A DNA stretch of 64,000 nt from Solimonas aquatica (GCF_900111015.1 NZ_FOFS01000013.1:118837-182836); one strand, 5' to 3'; shown: positions 20,900-32,964, counted from the stretch's first letter. Made by a program: numbers and translations. Notes: generated by a model from the letters alone, not told the origin.

Positions 20900-23058
20900 C
20901 ACTGAACCTTTTTCCTGGCCTTGCTCTTGGGCGCCGGCTGATCCAGACCGCGACGTTCCAGCAGCGGCTTGATGTCGGGATCGCGGCCACGGAAGGCGCG
21001 ATACAGGGTCATGGCATCAGTGCTGCCGCCGCGCGAGAGCAGCAGGCTGCGGAAGCGGTCGCCGTTCTCACGCTTGAGGCCGCCGTTTTCCTTGAACCAT
21101 TGCACGGTGTCGGCGTCCAGCACCTCGCTCCAGATGTAGGCGTAGTAGCCGGCGTCGTAGCCGCCCGCAAACACATGCGCGAAGTAGGTGCTGCGGTAAC
21201 GCGGCGGCACCTGGCTCATGGCCACGCCGGCCTTCTGCAGGGCCTGGGCTTCAAACAGGTTCACGTCCTTGATCTCGGCCTGCGCGATCGGCAGCTGGTG
21301 CCAGCGCTGATCCAGAATCGCAGCGGCCAGATACTCGGTGGTGGCAAAGCCCTGATTGAACTTCTGCGTGGCCAGCACCTTGTCCAGCAGGGCCTGCGGC
21401 ATCGCCTCGCCGGTCTTGTAGTGACGCGCGTAGTTCTTCAGCACCTGCGCATCGGTGGCCCACATTTCGTTGACCTGCGAGGGGAACTCCACGAAGTCGC
21501 GCGGCACATTGGTGCCGGCGAAATACGGGTACTGCACATTGGAGAACATGCCGTGCAGGGCGTGACCGAACTCGTGGAACAGGGTGGTCACCTCATCGAA
21601 GGTGAGCAGCACCGGCTCGCCGGCCGGCGGCTTGGGGATGTTGAGATTGTTCACCACCACCGGCTTGGTGCCGAACAGTGCGGACTGCGAGACGAACTCG
21701 TTCATCCAGGCACCGCCGCGCTTGGAGTCGCGCTTGAAGTAGTCCGCCAGGAACAGCGCCAGCGGCGTGCCGTCGGCGTTGAACACTTCGAACACGCGCA
21801 CGTCCGGCAGATACACCGGCAGGTCCTTGCGCTCCTTGAAGCTGAGACCATAGAGGCGATTGGCGGCGTAGAACACGCCGTTCTGCAGCACGTTCTCCAG
21901 CTCCAGGTACGGCTTCATCTGCGACTCGTCGAAGTCGTAGCGCGCCTTGCGCAGCTTCTCGGCGTAGTAGGACCAGTCCCAGGGTGCGAGCTTGAAGCCG
22001 CCGCGATCCGCGTCGATCAGCTTCTGCATGTCGGCTGCCTCGCGACGGGCATTGGCCACCGCCGCCGGCGCCAGCTGGCCCAGCATCTTGTTCACTGCCG
22101 CCGTGGTGCGCGCGGTTTCGTCTTCCAGCACATAGGAAGCGTGATCGCCGTAACCCAGCAGCGCGGCGCGCTGTGCGCGCAGCAGCACGATGCGCGCGAT
22201 GACCGCCTTGTTGTCGGAATCGCCGCCGTGATTGGCGCGCGTCACCGAGGCGCGGTAGAGCTTTTCACGCAGGGCGCGCGAGCGCAGCGACTGCTCGGCC
22301 GGCTGGCCGCTGGTGTTCTGCAGGGTGATGAGGTACTTGCCGTCCAGGCCGCGTGCCTTGGCGGCATCCGCTGCGGCGGCAATCTCGCCTTCCGACAGGC
22401 CCGCCAGGTCTTCGGCCTTGTCCACCACCACCGCGCCGGCCTTGGTTTCCTTGAGCAGGTTCTGGTCGAAGCGTGTGGTCAGCTCGGAGAGTTCGCTGTT
22501 GAGCTTGCGCAGCTGATCCTTCTGCGCCTCGCTGAGCTGCGCGCCGGCGCGCACGAAGCGCGTGTGGTAGCGCTCCAGCAGGCGCTGCGATTCGGCGTCG
22601 AGCTTGAGCGTGTCGCGCTGTTCATACAGGGCCGCGACCCGCGCATAGAGCCTGGCATTGAGCAGGATGCTGTCCTGATGCGCGGACAGCTGCGGCGCGA
22701 TCTCTTCTTCGATCTTCTGCCGGGTGTCGTTGGTGTCGGAGCTGCTCAGGTTGAAGAACACCGTGGATACGCGCGACAGCAGCCGGCCGCTGCGCTCCAG
22801 GGCGACGATGGTGTTGTCGAAGCTCGGGGCCTCCGCGTTGTCGGCAATGAGCTGCACCTCGCGCAACTGCTCGGCCATGCCGGCCGCAAAGGCGGGCATG
22901 AAGTCGCTGTCGTGGATGCGGTCGAAGGGCGGCAGCTGGTACGGCAGGCTGCTGGGCTGGGCGAAAGGATTGTCTTTGGACATGGCGGTGTCAGCGGCAA
23001 GGGTCTGGCCGGCGCCCATCAGCAAGGCGGCGGCCAGCGCGATACGGACGGAGGTCAT
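20899..23058 (-). CDS. dcp: Exported M3-family peptidyl-dipeptidase (Dcp-like)
   Basis: The 719-residue zinc metallopeptidase has HEFGH (in LFHEFGHALHGM) supplying two ligands and the catalytic glutamate, with the third ligand downstream. An N-terminal signal peptide (about residues 1-21, ALLMGAGQTLA) predicts a periplasmic enzyme trimming dipeptides from peptides. Of two adjacent ATGs (23061, 23058) the second has the better distance to AAGGAG. The length matches Dcp (~680) plus the signal. Oligopeptidase A is the main alternative, but it lacks a signal peptide. Confidence 0.9.
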   Translation of the reverse strand: MTSVRIALAAALLMGAGQTLAADTAMSKDNPFAQPSSLPYQLPPFDRIHDSDFMPAFAAGMAEQLREVQLIADNAEAPSFDNTIVALERSGRLLSRVSTVFFNLSSSDTNDTRQKIEEEIAPQLSAHQDSILLNARLYARVAALYEQRDTLKLDAESQRLLERYHTRFVRAGAQLSEAQKDQLRKLNSELSELTTRFDQNLLKETKAGAVVVDKAEDLAGLSEGEIAAAADAAKARGLDGKYLITLQNTSGQPAEQSLRSRALREKLYRASVTRANHGGDSDNKAVIARIVLLRAQRAALLGYGDHASYVLEDETARTTAAVNKMLGQLAPAAVANARREAADMQKLIDADRGGFKLAPWDWSYYAEKLRKARYDFDESQMKPYLELENVLQNGVFYAANRLYGLSFKERKDLPVYLPDVRVFEVFNADGTPLALFLADYFKRDSKRGGAWMNEFVSQSALFGTKPVVVNNLNIPKPPAGEPVLLTFDEVTTLFHEFGHALHGMFSNVQYPYFAGTNVPRDFVEFPSQVNEMWATDAQVLKNYARHYKTGEAMPQALLDKVLATQKFNQGFATTEYLAAAILDQRWHQLPIAQAEIKDVNLFEAQALQKAGVAMSQVPPRYRSTYFAHVFAGGYDAGYYAYIWSEVLDADTVQWFKENGGLKRENGDRFRSLLLSRGGSTDAMTLYRAFRGRDPDIKPLLERRGLDQPAPKSKARKKVQ

Positions 23059-23208
23059 CATCGGCTCCTTCGGTTTGTTTGTCTGGGCTGCGCCGCCGGC
23101 AGCAGCGGCGCACGAAGCCCCGGATCGTTTCACAGGGCGACGGCGGGCGACAAGCCGGTGGCTTCCACCAGCGGGCCGCATCGCATGCGGATGCACCCTC
23201 ACCCCAAC

Positions 23209-23240
23209 CCTCTCCGCCATCGCTGCGCGATGAGGGAGAG
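23209..23240. repeat. CCCTCTCC hairpin repeat upstream of the flippase gene
   Basis: CCCTCTCC pairs with the GGAGAGGG within GGGAGAGGG, around an inner CATCGC/GCGATG stem. It is of the same class as 20001-20025. The gap 23059-23376 holds this palindrome, the dcp ribosome-binding site on the minus strand, a TATAAT at 23362, and no gene that I can support. Confidence 0.5.
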
Positions 23241-23361
23241 GGAGTTGAAGGCTCAGCGCCGCAGCACGATCTCGCGCCTGCGCCTTGACCTCGCCGCTGC
23301 CGGCGCGGCGCAGCAGGAGCCGCGCGCTGTCCCGCAGGGCTTCGCCGCAAGCATGAGCGTC

Positions 23362-23367
23362 TATAAT
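23362..23367 (+). promoter_or_regulatory. Candidate -10 element (TATAAT)
   Basis: A perfect TATAAT lies 9 bases before ATG 23377, so a transcript starting at the usual distance would begin at or within a few bases of the start codon, as in leaderless mRNAs. No good -35 hexamer is visible at 17 bp. The nearby upstream ATG 23353 has no ribosome-binding site. Confidence 0.4.
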
Positions 23368-23376
23368 CCGCCGCTT

Positions 23377-24279
23377 ATGCAAGCCCTTACCCCTGCCCTG
23401 CGCCAGAGCCTGATCCTGCTGCTGGTGGCGCTGGCGTACATCGCGCTGGTGCAATGGCTCTGTGGCTGGCCCAAGCTGCTGGCGGCGGCGCTGCAGCTCT
23501 CGCCCCTGCTGCTGGCCGGCTTTCTGCTGCTGATGCTGGCCAGTTATGCGCTGCGCGCGCTGCGCCTCTACGGCAGCTGCGAGGAGATTCCGCGCGGCCA
23601 TTGGGGCACCAGCCTGCGCCTGCTCTGGCTGCACAATGCCGCCAACATCCTGATGCCCGCGCGCCTGGGCGAGCTGAGCCTGCCCTGGCTGCTGCGGCGG
23701 CGCTTCGGCACCAGCTGGACCCTGGGTGGCAGCGTGCTGGTCTGGCTGCGGGTGCTGGACCTGCACTGCGTGGCGGCGCTGACCCTGATTGCGCTGATGG
23801 ACCTGCTGCCCAAGCAGCTGGCCACCCTGGCGCTGCTGGGCGGTGCCGGCCTGGCCCTGCTGCCCTTCGGCCTGTTCCTGCTGCGTGGCCGGCTGCTGCA
23901 GATCCCCAGGCTGCACGTGATCGCCGCCTCGGTGCCCGAGCGCCTGGGCGTGCTGCTGCGCGAGCTGGCGCTGACCTGGGCCGCCTGGATCGCCAAGCTC
24001 GCCGCCTTCACCGCCGTGCTGCAGGTGCTCACCGGCCTGCCTTACGCGGCTGCCATGCTCGGTGCCATCGGCGGCGATGCCAGCACCCTGCTGCCCTTCC
24101 ACGCGCCGGCCGGAGCCGGCACCTTCGAGGCCGGCGTGATGCTGGGCCTGTCCGTGCTCAGCAACTGGAACCAGTCCCTGGCCGGCGCGGTCACCCTGCA
24201 TCTGCTGCTGCTGGGCACCGCCCTGGGCTGCGCGCTGATCTCTCTTCCTGAACTGCACAAACTTCAAAAACAGCCATGA
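23377..24279 (+). CDS. Flippase-like integral membrane protein (UPF0104/AglD type)
   Basis: The 300-residue polytopic protein has about eight hydrophobic segments and the pattern LRLLWLHNAANILMPARLGE typical of the lysylphosphatidylglycerol-synthase transmembrane/AglD family. Members next to glycosyltransferases are usually taken as lipid-linked sugar flippases or accessory factors, but the activity is unproven. It overlaps the GT2 gene by 4 bp, starting a three-gene cassette. ATG 23353 would add eight residues. Confidence 0.75.
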   Translation: MQALTPALRQSLILLLVALAYIALVQWLCGWPKLLAAALQLSPLLLAGFLLLMLASYALRALRLYGSCEEIPRGHWGTSLRLLWLHNAANILMPARLGELSLPWLLRRRFGTSWTLGGSVLVWLRVLDLHCVAALTLIALMDLLPKQLATLALLGGAGLALLPFGLFLLRGRLLQIPRLHVIAASVPERLGVLLRELALTWAAWIAKLAAFTAVLQVLTGLPYAAAMLGAIGGDASTLLPFHAPAGAGTFEAGVMLGLSVLSNWNQSLAGAVTLHLLLLGTALGCALISLPELHKLQKQP

Positions 24280-25274
24280 GCCAGAACCAGAGTGCGGGCA
24301 AACCGAATCTGTCCATCGTCATCCCCGTCTACAACGAGGAGGACAACATCCAGCCCCTGGTGGCGCGCGTGCACGAAGGCCTGGCCGCGTATGAGGGCAA
24401 CTGGGAGCTGCTGCTGGTGGACGACGGCAGCAGCGATGCCACCGCCGAGCGCATCGAGCAGGCGGTGGCGCAGTACGGCGCGCATGTGAACTACATCGGC
24501 CTGGCCCGCAACAGCGGCCAGACCGCCGCCATGCAGGCCGGCATCGACCACGCCCGCGGCGAGCTGATCTGCACGCTCGACGGCGATCTGCAGAACGACC
24601 CCGTGGACATTCCGCGCATGGTGGACATCCTGCTGGAGCGCAAGCTGGACCTGCTCTGCGGCCAGCGCGCCAAGCGTCAGGACGCCTGGCTGTCGCGCAA
24701 GCTGCCCTCGATGATCGCCAACCGCCTGATCGCGCGCGTCACCGGCGTGAACCTGCACGACTACGGCTGCAGCCTGAAGCTGATGCGCACCAGCGTGATC
24801 CGCCGCGTGCGCCTGTACGGCGAGATGCACCGCCTGATTCCGGTCTGGGTGGCCACCGTCACCTCGCCCAAGCGCATCGCCGAGATTCCGGTGGCGCACC
24901 ACGCCCGCATCCATGGCGTGTCCAAGTACGGCATCTCGCGCACCTTCCGCGTGATTCTGGATCTGCTCACGGTGTTCTTCTTCCTGCGCTTCCGTGCGCG
25001 GCCCGGGCATTTCTTCGGCTCCATCGGCCTGGCCCTGGGTTTCTTCGGCGGCCTGGGCATGACGTATCTGGCCTTCGTGAAGTTCGCACTGGGCGAGTCC
25101 ATCGGCTCGCGTCCGCTGCTGCTGATCAGCGTGATGCTGCTGATGTTTGCAGGCCAGTTCATCACCACCGGCATTCTGGCCGAGATGGTCTCGCGCGTGC
25201 TGTATGCGCCGCGCGAACTGCCGCCGGCAGAGCTGGCCTCGAGCGCGCCGTCCTGGAAGCAGCCCCATGTCTGA
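24276..25274 (+). CDS. Family 2 polyprenyl-phosphate glycosyltransferase
   Basis: The 332-residue GT2 enzyme is of DPM1/ArnC/GtrB type. Its N-terminal GT-A domain has SIVIPVYNEEDNI, LLVDDGSSD and the metal-binding LDGDLQNDP, and two C-terminal transmembrane helices lie at about residues 245-310. It is predicted to move a sugar from a nucleotide donor to undecaprenyl phosphate on the cytoplasmic face. The specific sugar is unknown, and the dedicated arn biosynthesis genes are not present here. The gene is coupled at both ends, overlapping its neighbours by 4 and 8 bp. Confidence 0.88.
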   Translation: MSQNQSAGKPNLSIVIPVYNEEDNIQPLVARVHEGLAAYEGNWELLLVDDGSSDATAERIEQAVAQYGAHVNYIGLARNSGQTAAMQAGIDHARGELICTLDGDLQNDPVDIPRMVDILLERKLDLLCGQRAKRQDAWLSRKLPSMIANRLIARVTGVNLHDYGCSLKLMRTSVIRRVRLYGEMHRLIPVWVATVTSPKRIAEIPVAHHARIHGVSKYGISRTFRVILDLLTVFFFLRFRARPGHFFGSIGLALGFFGGLGMTYLAFVKFALGESIGSRPLLLISVMLLMFAGQFITTGILAEMVSRVLYAPRELPPAELASSAPSWKQPHV

Positions 25275-26802
25275 GCGCTGGTGGTTGCCGCTGATCATCC
25301 TGCTGGGCTTCGCCTTCAACGGCTGGAGCGCGCCGCTGTTCGATCTGGACGAAGGCGCTTTCAGCCAGGCCACGCTGGAGATGATCGACAGCGGCAACTA
25401 CGTCACCACCACGCTCAACGGCGAGCCGCGCTACGACAAGCCCATGCTCTCGTACTGGCTGCAGGCCGGCGCGGTGAAGGCTTTCGGCGCGCATGAGTTT
25501 GCCTTCCGCCTGCCCTCGCTGATCGCCGCGAGCCTGTGGCTGCTGCTGCTCTACGGCTTCGTCAAGGAGCGCGAGACCCAGCCGCGTCAGGCCCTGATCG
25601 CCAGCGCCGCGCTGGGCTTCGGCCTGATGAGCAGCGTGATCGGCCACGCCGCCACCGCCGATGCCATCCTCAATTTCTGCATCGCCTGGGCGGGCCTGGA
25701 TATCTATCGCTGGTTCGAGCAGCCGCGCCGCAGCGTGCTGCTGCGCGTGTATCTGGCCATTGCCCTGGGCCTGCTGTGCAAGGGCCCGGTGGCAGCGGTG
25801 ATTCCGGGCGCCGCCTCTTTCCTGCTCTTTGTCACGCATGGCCGTTTCGGCGACTGGCTGCGTGCGGTGTTCAATCCGCTGGGCTGGCTGCTGCTGATCG
25901 TGGTGGTGGGGCCGTGGCTGTATGCCTCGTATCAGTACGATCAGGGCGAGTTCCTGCGGCACTTCCTGCTCGACCACAACATCGGCCGCTACGAGAAAAC
26001 CCTGCAGAGCCACGGCGGGCACTGGTGGTACTACCTCGCGGTGCTGCCGCTGATCCTGCTGCCCTACACCGGACTGCTGCGCGTGTCGCTGGCGCGCAGC
26101 GCCATCGGCGGGGATGCGCTGGATCGCTACTGCCTGTTCTGGTTCCTGCTGGTGCTGCTGATCTTCTCCGGCTCCTCCACGCAGCTGCCGCATTACCTGC
26201 TGTACGGCTGCACGCCGCTGTTCGTGCTGATGGGCCGGCATCACGCGCAGGTGAAATGGCGCCGTGCGGCGCTGCTGCCCGGGCTGATCCTGGCGGGCGC
26301 ACTCCTGAGCCTGCCCTGGCTGCTGCCGCGCCTCGCCGCCGGCAGCAAGCGCGCCTATGAGCGTGGCGTGCTCGAGCTGGCGGCGCAGCAGTTCGATCAT
26401 CTCTACGTGGTGCTGGCCTCGCTCGCCGTGGCGGCGCTGCTGTATGCGATCTGGATCGCGCCCAGGCGCTGGCGCCTGGCGCTGCTGCTGGCCGGCTGCG
26501 TGCAGGCGGTGCTGCTCTGGGGCATCGCCGTGCCGCGCTTCGCGCAGGCCTATCAGGAACCGACGCGCGAGGCCGCGCTCAAGGCCCGTGAGCTGAATCT
26601 GCCGGCGGTGATGTATCGCACCTATCTGCCCACCTTCAGCGTCTATCGCGGCGCGCCCACGCCGCAAGGCCTGCCGGAAGTGGGACAGCTGGTGTTCGTG
26701 CGCATCGACAAGCTCGCGGGGCTGCGCGAGGAACTGCCGCAGGCGCAGCTGAGCCCGGTATACAGCCAGGGCGGCGTGGCGCTGCTGCTGCGGCTGTCCT
26801 AG
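25267..26802 (+). CDS. ArnT/PMT-like GT83 lipid-linked glycosyltransferase
   Basis: The 511-residue membrane enzyme has about 11 hydrophobic segments. Its first periplasmic loop, LFDLDEGAFSQATLEM, carries the conserved acidic residues of the ArnT/PMT family, and STQLPHYLLYGCTPLF is the usual later motif. It should transfer a sugar from undecaprenyl phosphate to lipid A or another exported acceptor in the periplasm. ATG 25267 overlaps the GT2 stop. With the preceding flippase-like and GT2 genes it forms a complete charge-flip-transfer cassette. Confidence 0.85.
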   Translation: MSERWWLPLIILLGFAFNGWSAPLFDLDEGAFSQATLEMIDSGNYVTTTLNGEPRYDKPMLSYWLQAGAVKAFGAHEFAFRLPSLIAASLWLLLLYGFVKERETQPRQALIASAALGFGLMSSVIGHAATADAILNFCIAWAGLDIYRWFEQPRRSVLLRVYLAIALGLLCKGPVAAVIPGAASFLLFVTHGRFGDWLRAVFNPLGWLLLIVVVGPWLYASYQYDQGEFLRHFLLDHNIGRYEKTLQSHGGHWWYYLAVLPLILLPYTGLLRVSLARSAIGGDALDRYCLFWFLLVLLIFSGSSTQLPHYLLYGCTPLFVLMGRHHAQVKWRRAALLPGLILAGALLSLPWLLPRLAAGSKRAYERGVLELAAQQFDHLYVVLASLAVAALLYAIWIAPRRWRLALLLAGCVQAVLLWGIAVPRFAQAYQEPTREAALKARELNLPAVMYRTYLPTFSVYRGAPTPQGLPEVGQLVFVRIDKLAGLREELPQAQLSPVYSQGGVALLLRLS

Positions 26803-26831
26803 CGGGGGAAAGCCCCCTCTGTGAAACCCGC

Positions 26832-28217
<1,386 letters not shown>

Positions 28218-28297
28218 GCGCCTTCGGCCGTATCGGACGGCCGCCTCGGATAAAATACCCGGCCAGCCTAGCACCCCTACCCCGGGCGCTGAACTGA

Positions 28298-29692
<1,395 letters not shown>

Positions 29693-29742
29693 GGGTTCTT
29701 CGCAGCAACGGCATCGCGCAGAGGCGCAGGCCAAACAAGGAC

Positions 29743-29830
29743 TGTCATGCCCGCGCAAGCGGGCATCCGGCAGGCAGGCGGGCAAGACGCCATCAGCGGT
29801 CTTTGGATTCCCGCTTGCGCGGGAATGACA
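29743..29830. repeat. 88-bp element with 26-bp terminal inverted repeats
   Basis: The region opens TGTCATGCCCGCGCAAGC (29743) and closes with the inverted match GCTTGCGCGGGAATGACA (to 29830). The 26-bp ends pair with two mismatches around a 36-bp centre. The GGATTCCCGC...GCGGGAATGACA type is a widespread proteobacterial palindromic repeat, resembling a miniature mobile element. The gap 29693-29904 holds nothing else that I can identify. Confidence 0.6.
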
Positions 29831-29904
29831 GGCTGGCTCCTGGCGACTGCTGCTTCTTGCCGTCTTGTCCTTTGGCGTGCGGCTTCACGCTTTGACGCGC
29901 GGCG

Positions 29905-30351
29905 CTAAGCCGTCTCTTCCGGCGCCAGCTTCTCCTTGCCGCGGATGAAGCTGCGCGCGTGCGGCGGCACCGGCGCGGCACGGTTGCTGGCGTAGTCGAA
30001 CCACACCAGCACCCCGCGCGTCACCGCAATCAGCTTGTCGCCGACAAACATCGCGCCCTCGGTGTCCATGCTGCTGCGGCCGATGCGCGTGATGCGAAAA
30101 CCCACCTCGACCACGGCCGGATGATGCAGCTGCTGCAGGAAGTCACAGCCGATGCGGGCCAGGATGAAGCCTTCCTTCTTCCAGAAATCCGGCGCCGAGG
30201 CCAGCGGCGCGAAGTAATCCAGGCGCGCCGACTCGTCGAAGCTGAAATAGCGGGCATTGTTCACATGGCCCAGCATGTCCAGATCCGACCAGCGGGTTTC
30301 CAGACGATGAAAATGCGCGAAGTCCTCGCGCTGCGGCAGCTGACTGCGCAT
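29905..30351 (-). CDS. 4HBT/YbgC-like hotdog thioesterase
   Basis: The 148-residue single hotdog protein has the catalytic-site pattern ETRWSDLDMLGHVNNARYFSF, where the aspartate is the usual 4HBT nucleophile or base. It likely hydrolyses acyl-CoA esters. It lies 18 bp downstream of the DUF1289 gene on the same strand and probably shares its transcript. Confidence 0.85.
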   Translation of the reverse strand: MRSQLPQREDFAHFHRLETRWSDLDMLGHVNNARYFSFDESARLDYFAPLASAPDFWKKEGFILARIGCDFLQQLHHPAVVEVGFRITRIGRSSMDTEGAMFVGDKLIAVTRGVLVWFDYASNRAAPVPPHARSFIRGKEKLAPEETA

Positions 30352-30369
30352 CGATCTCCCCTGTTCTGC

Positions 30370-30564
30370 TTAAGCTGAACCCTGCAGGCGTTGCGCGGCG
30401 TGAGCACAGATCACGCGCTTGTCCTGCTCGCTGGCCTTGAGCCAGCCCGCAATCTCCTCCAGGCTGCGCCCACAGCCCAGGCAGAACTGCTCAGGTCCCA
30501 GCTGACAGACACCGATACAAGGAGAGGGCGTGCCCTGCGGCTGCCCATGCGCTTCACCATTCAT
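30370..30564 (-). CDS. DUF1289 small cysteine-rich protein
   Basis: The 64-residue protein carries the DUF1289 signature SPCIGVCQLGPEQFCLGCGR followed by EIAGWL. The four cysteines probably bind zinc or an Fe-S centre. The function is unknown. ATG 30564 is chosen over a start 75 bp upstream, whose extra residues would be encoded across the terminator of the neighbouring gene. Confidence 0.85.
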   Translation of the reverse strand: MNGEAHGQPQGTPSPCIGVCQLGPEQFCLGCGRSLEEIAGWLKASEQDKRVICAHAAQRLQGSA

Positions 30565-30622
30565 GGCGACACGATAGGCAAGCGGCGGCCGGCTTGCCAG
30601 TCCCGCAGCGCAATCGCGGCAA

Positions 30623-30658
30623 TAAAAAAACGCAGCCACCCGAAGCTGGCTGCGTCTT
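30623..30658 (-). terminator. Rho-independent terminator of the OmpA-like gene
   Basis: On the minus strand ACGCAGCCA (30655-30647) pairs with TGGCTGCGT (30638-30630) around an 8-base loop, followed by a T-tract. It lies 19 bases after the stop of the OmpA-family gene. Confidence 0.9.
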
Positions 30659-30676
30659 CATGAGCCTGCCCGGGCC

Positions 30677-31789
30677 TTACGGCACGATCAGCTTGAACTC
30701 CACGCGGCGGTTCTCGGCGCGACCTTCCGGCGAGGCATTGGAGGCCACCGGATAGAACTCGCCGCGCCCGCTGGTGACCAGGCGGCTGCCGTCGATGCCC
30801 TTGCCGATCAGATACTGGCGCACGGCGTCGGCGCGCTCCTGCGAGAGCATCAGGTTGTAGCTCTTGTCGCCCTGGCTGTCGGCGTTGCCGATGATCTGCA
30901 GCGACAGATTGGCCTGCGCCTGCAAGGTGGAGGCGACGCTGTCCAGGCGCTTGGTGGCTTCGGCATCGAGCTGCGAGCTGTTCTCCTGGAACTGCACGCT
31001 CAGCAGCGGCGCCTCCGCAGCCGCGGGCGCCGAGGGGCAGCCGCGGCTGTCCACCGCCATGCCCTGCACGGTGCCCGGGCACTGGTCGGCCGAATCCGGC
31101 ACGCTGTCGTGATCAGAATCGGCGCTGCAGTCGGCGCGGCCGGTGTCCGGGTCCACCACCGCCAGCTCGCACTCCGGCGCCGCCGGCACCACCGGGTGAT
31201 GCTCGGGGAACAGGAAGAACAGCGGCAGCTGCAGGCCCGCGGTGACGCGGTAGTCGATGGGATAGGCGTTTTCGGTGCTGTCGTCGTTGATCGAGACCAG
31301 GGCGCGCGCTTCCACCCGCGCCGCCAGACCGTGCCAGTCGAGCCACGGCGCCAGCGGCAGCATCAGGCCGGCGCCGAAGTCCACACCCAGGCGTTCGTGC
31401 TTGTTGCCGCGCACATCGTTCTGCACCACACCCAGGCCGCCCACCAGATAAGGCTTGAACTTGTAGCCCTCACCCAGGCTGCCCAGGTCGTAGATCAGAT
31501 CGAGATTGACGGCGGTCTGATAGTCCTTCTTGCCGTCGACATCGCGCTTGCGCGCCAGACTGTGCACGGTCAGTTCCGGCGTCAGGCGCGGCAGGCCCTG
31601 TTCCTGCAGCGGCAGTCCGAAGTGCAGCTGGAAGCCCTGTCCGTTGTCGGAATCGCGGTCGGAGTCCGGCAGCTCGTAGAGGTAGGACGCACCGAAGTAC
31701 GGAATGTCGTCGTAACTGTCGGGACCGATCGCCGCCGCACTGCCCGCCCACAACACGGCCACAGCCGCGCACACCTGCATTAAGCGCAT
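30677..31789 (-). CDS. OmpA-family outer-membrane protein
   Basis: The 370-residue protein has a signal peptide (to about residue 20, AGSAAA), an N-terminal eight-stranded-barrel-like region, one thrombospondin type-3-like calcium repeat (DSDHDSVPDSADQCPGT), and a C-terminal OmpA peptidoglycan-binding domain (VQFQENSSQLD...SRGRGEFYPVASNASPEGRAENRRVEF split over the domain). It is related in layout to the larger protein at 47639-49147. A structural or adhesive envelope role is likely. The region 31790-31924 before pyrD is not coding. Confidence 0.88.
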   Translation of the reverse strand: MRLMQVCAAVAVLWAGSAAAIGPDSYDDIPYFGASYLYELPDSDRDSDNGQGFQLHFGLPLQEQGLPRLTPELTVHSLARKRDVDGKKDYQTAVNLDLIYDLGSLGEGYKFKPYLVGGLGVVQNDVRGNKHERLGVDFGAGLMLPLAPWLDWHGLAARVEARALVSINDDSTENAYPIDYRVTAGLQLPLFFLFPEHHPVVPAAPECELAVVDPDTGRADCSADSDHDSVPDSADQCPGTVQGMAVDSRGCPSAPAAAEAPLLSVQFQENSSQLDAEATKRLDSVASTLQAQANLSLQIIGNADSQGDKSYNLMLSQERADAVRQYLIGKGIDGSRLVTSGRGEFYPVASNASPEGRAENRRVEFKLIVP

Positions 31790-31924
31790 TGCCTAACCCT
31801 CTCGTCAGATTTTTGCGCGCCTCGGGTTGCGGCGCTTTTGGTGACACGATTGCTTGTTTTGACCACAGACCCGGTTCAGTCAGGCCACTCTAGCGAATCA
31901 TTTGTGACAGCGGCAAGCGCGAAA

Positions 31925-32962
31925 TCAGCCCAATGCCTGCTGTTTGAGTGCCTCGGCACACTCGCGCACCAGCATCGGGCCGCGATAGATGAAACCCGTG
32001 TAGACCTGAATCAGCTGCGCGCCGGCCGCCGCGCGTTCACGCGCCGCCTGCGCAGCGTCGATGCCGCCGACGCCGATCAGCGGAAAATCCGGTCCGAGGC
32101 GCTGGCGCAGGCCCTGCAGGGTGGCCTGGGCCAGGGGCCGCAGCGGCGCGCCGGACAGGCCGCCGGTTTCCGCCGCCAGCGGCTCGTCGGCCGGCAGCGG
32201 CCGGCTGATGGTGGTGTTGGTGGCGATCAGGCCGTCGATGCCCGATTCACGCACCACACGCGCGATGGCGTCGAGCTGTTCCTCGCTGACATCGGGCGCG
32301 ATCTTGACCAGGATCGGCGTGCGCTTGCCGTGCTCGCGCGCCAGGCCCACGGCCTCGTGCTTGATCAGCTGCAGCAGCTCGCGCAGCTGCGCCTCGCCCT
32401 GCAGCTCGCGCAGGTTCTTGGTGTTGGGCGAGGAAATGTTCACCGTCACATAGCTGGCGGCGCGATAGACCTTGCGCAGGCAGATCAGGTAGTCCTCGGC
32501 GGCGCGCTCGATGGGTGTGTCGAAGTTCTTGCCGATGTTGATGCCCAGCACGCCGCGAAAGCCCTGCGGGTTCTGCGCGTTTTCCGCCACGCGCTGCAGC
32601 AGATAGTCCACGCCCTTGTTGTTGAAGCCCAGGCGGTTGATCAGCGCCTGTTCGCGCGGCAGGCGGAACATGCGCGGTCTGGGATTGCCGGGCTGCGGAC
32701 GCGGCGTCACCGTGCCGATCTCCACGAAACCGAAACCCAGCCGGCTCCAGGCCGCCAGGCACTCGCCGTTCTTGTCCAGGCCGGCAGCCAGGCCCACGCG
32801 ATTGGCGAAGCGCAGCCCCAGCAGCTCCACCGGATCCTGCACATGGCCGTGCGCGAAAGGCAGCGTGGCCAGACGCGGCAGGCGCCGGAACAGATCCAGG
32901 GTCAGCTCATGCGCGTGCTCGGCATCGAGCCGGAACAACAGGCTGCGGGCGGCGGCGTACAT
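31925..32962 (-). CDS. pyrD: Dihydroorotate dehydrogenase (quinone), class 2
   Basis: The 345-residue membrane-associated flavoenzyme oxidises dihydroorotate in pyrimidine synthesis. An N-terminal helical quinone-binding segment (MYAAARSLLFRLDAEHAHEL) precedes the barrel. The motifs GLAAGLDKNGE, FVEIGTVTPRPQPGN and NISSPNT are present, and the catalytic serine follows this family pattern. It starts 2 bp after the ribA stop, so the two are an operon. Confidence 0.96.
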   Translation of the reverse strand: MYAAARSLLFRLDAEHAHELTLDLFRRLPRLATLPFAHGHVQDPVELLGLRFANRVGLAAGLDKNGECLAAWSRLGFGFVEIGTVTPRPQPGNPRPRMFRLPREQALINRLGFNNKGVDYLLQRVAENAQNPQGFRGVLGINIGKNFDTPIERAAEDYLICLRKVYRAASYVTVNISSPNTKNLRELQGEAQLRELLQLIKHEAVGLAREHGKRTPILVKIAPDVSEEQLDAIARVVRESGIDGLIATNTTISRPLPADEPLAAETGGLSGAPLRPLAQATLQGLRQRLGPDFPLIGVGGIDAAQAARERAAAGAQLIQVYTGFIYRGPMLVRECAEALKQQALG

Positions 32963-32964
32963 GC

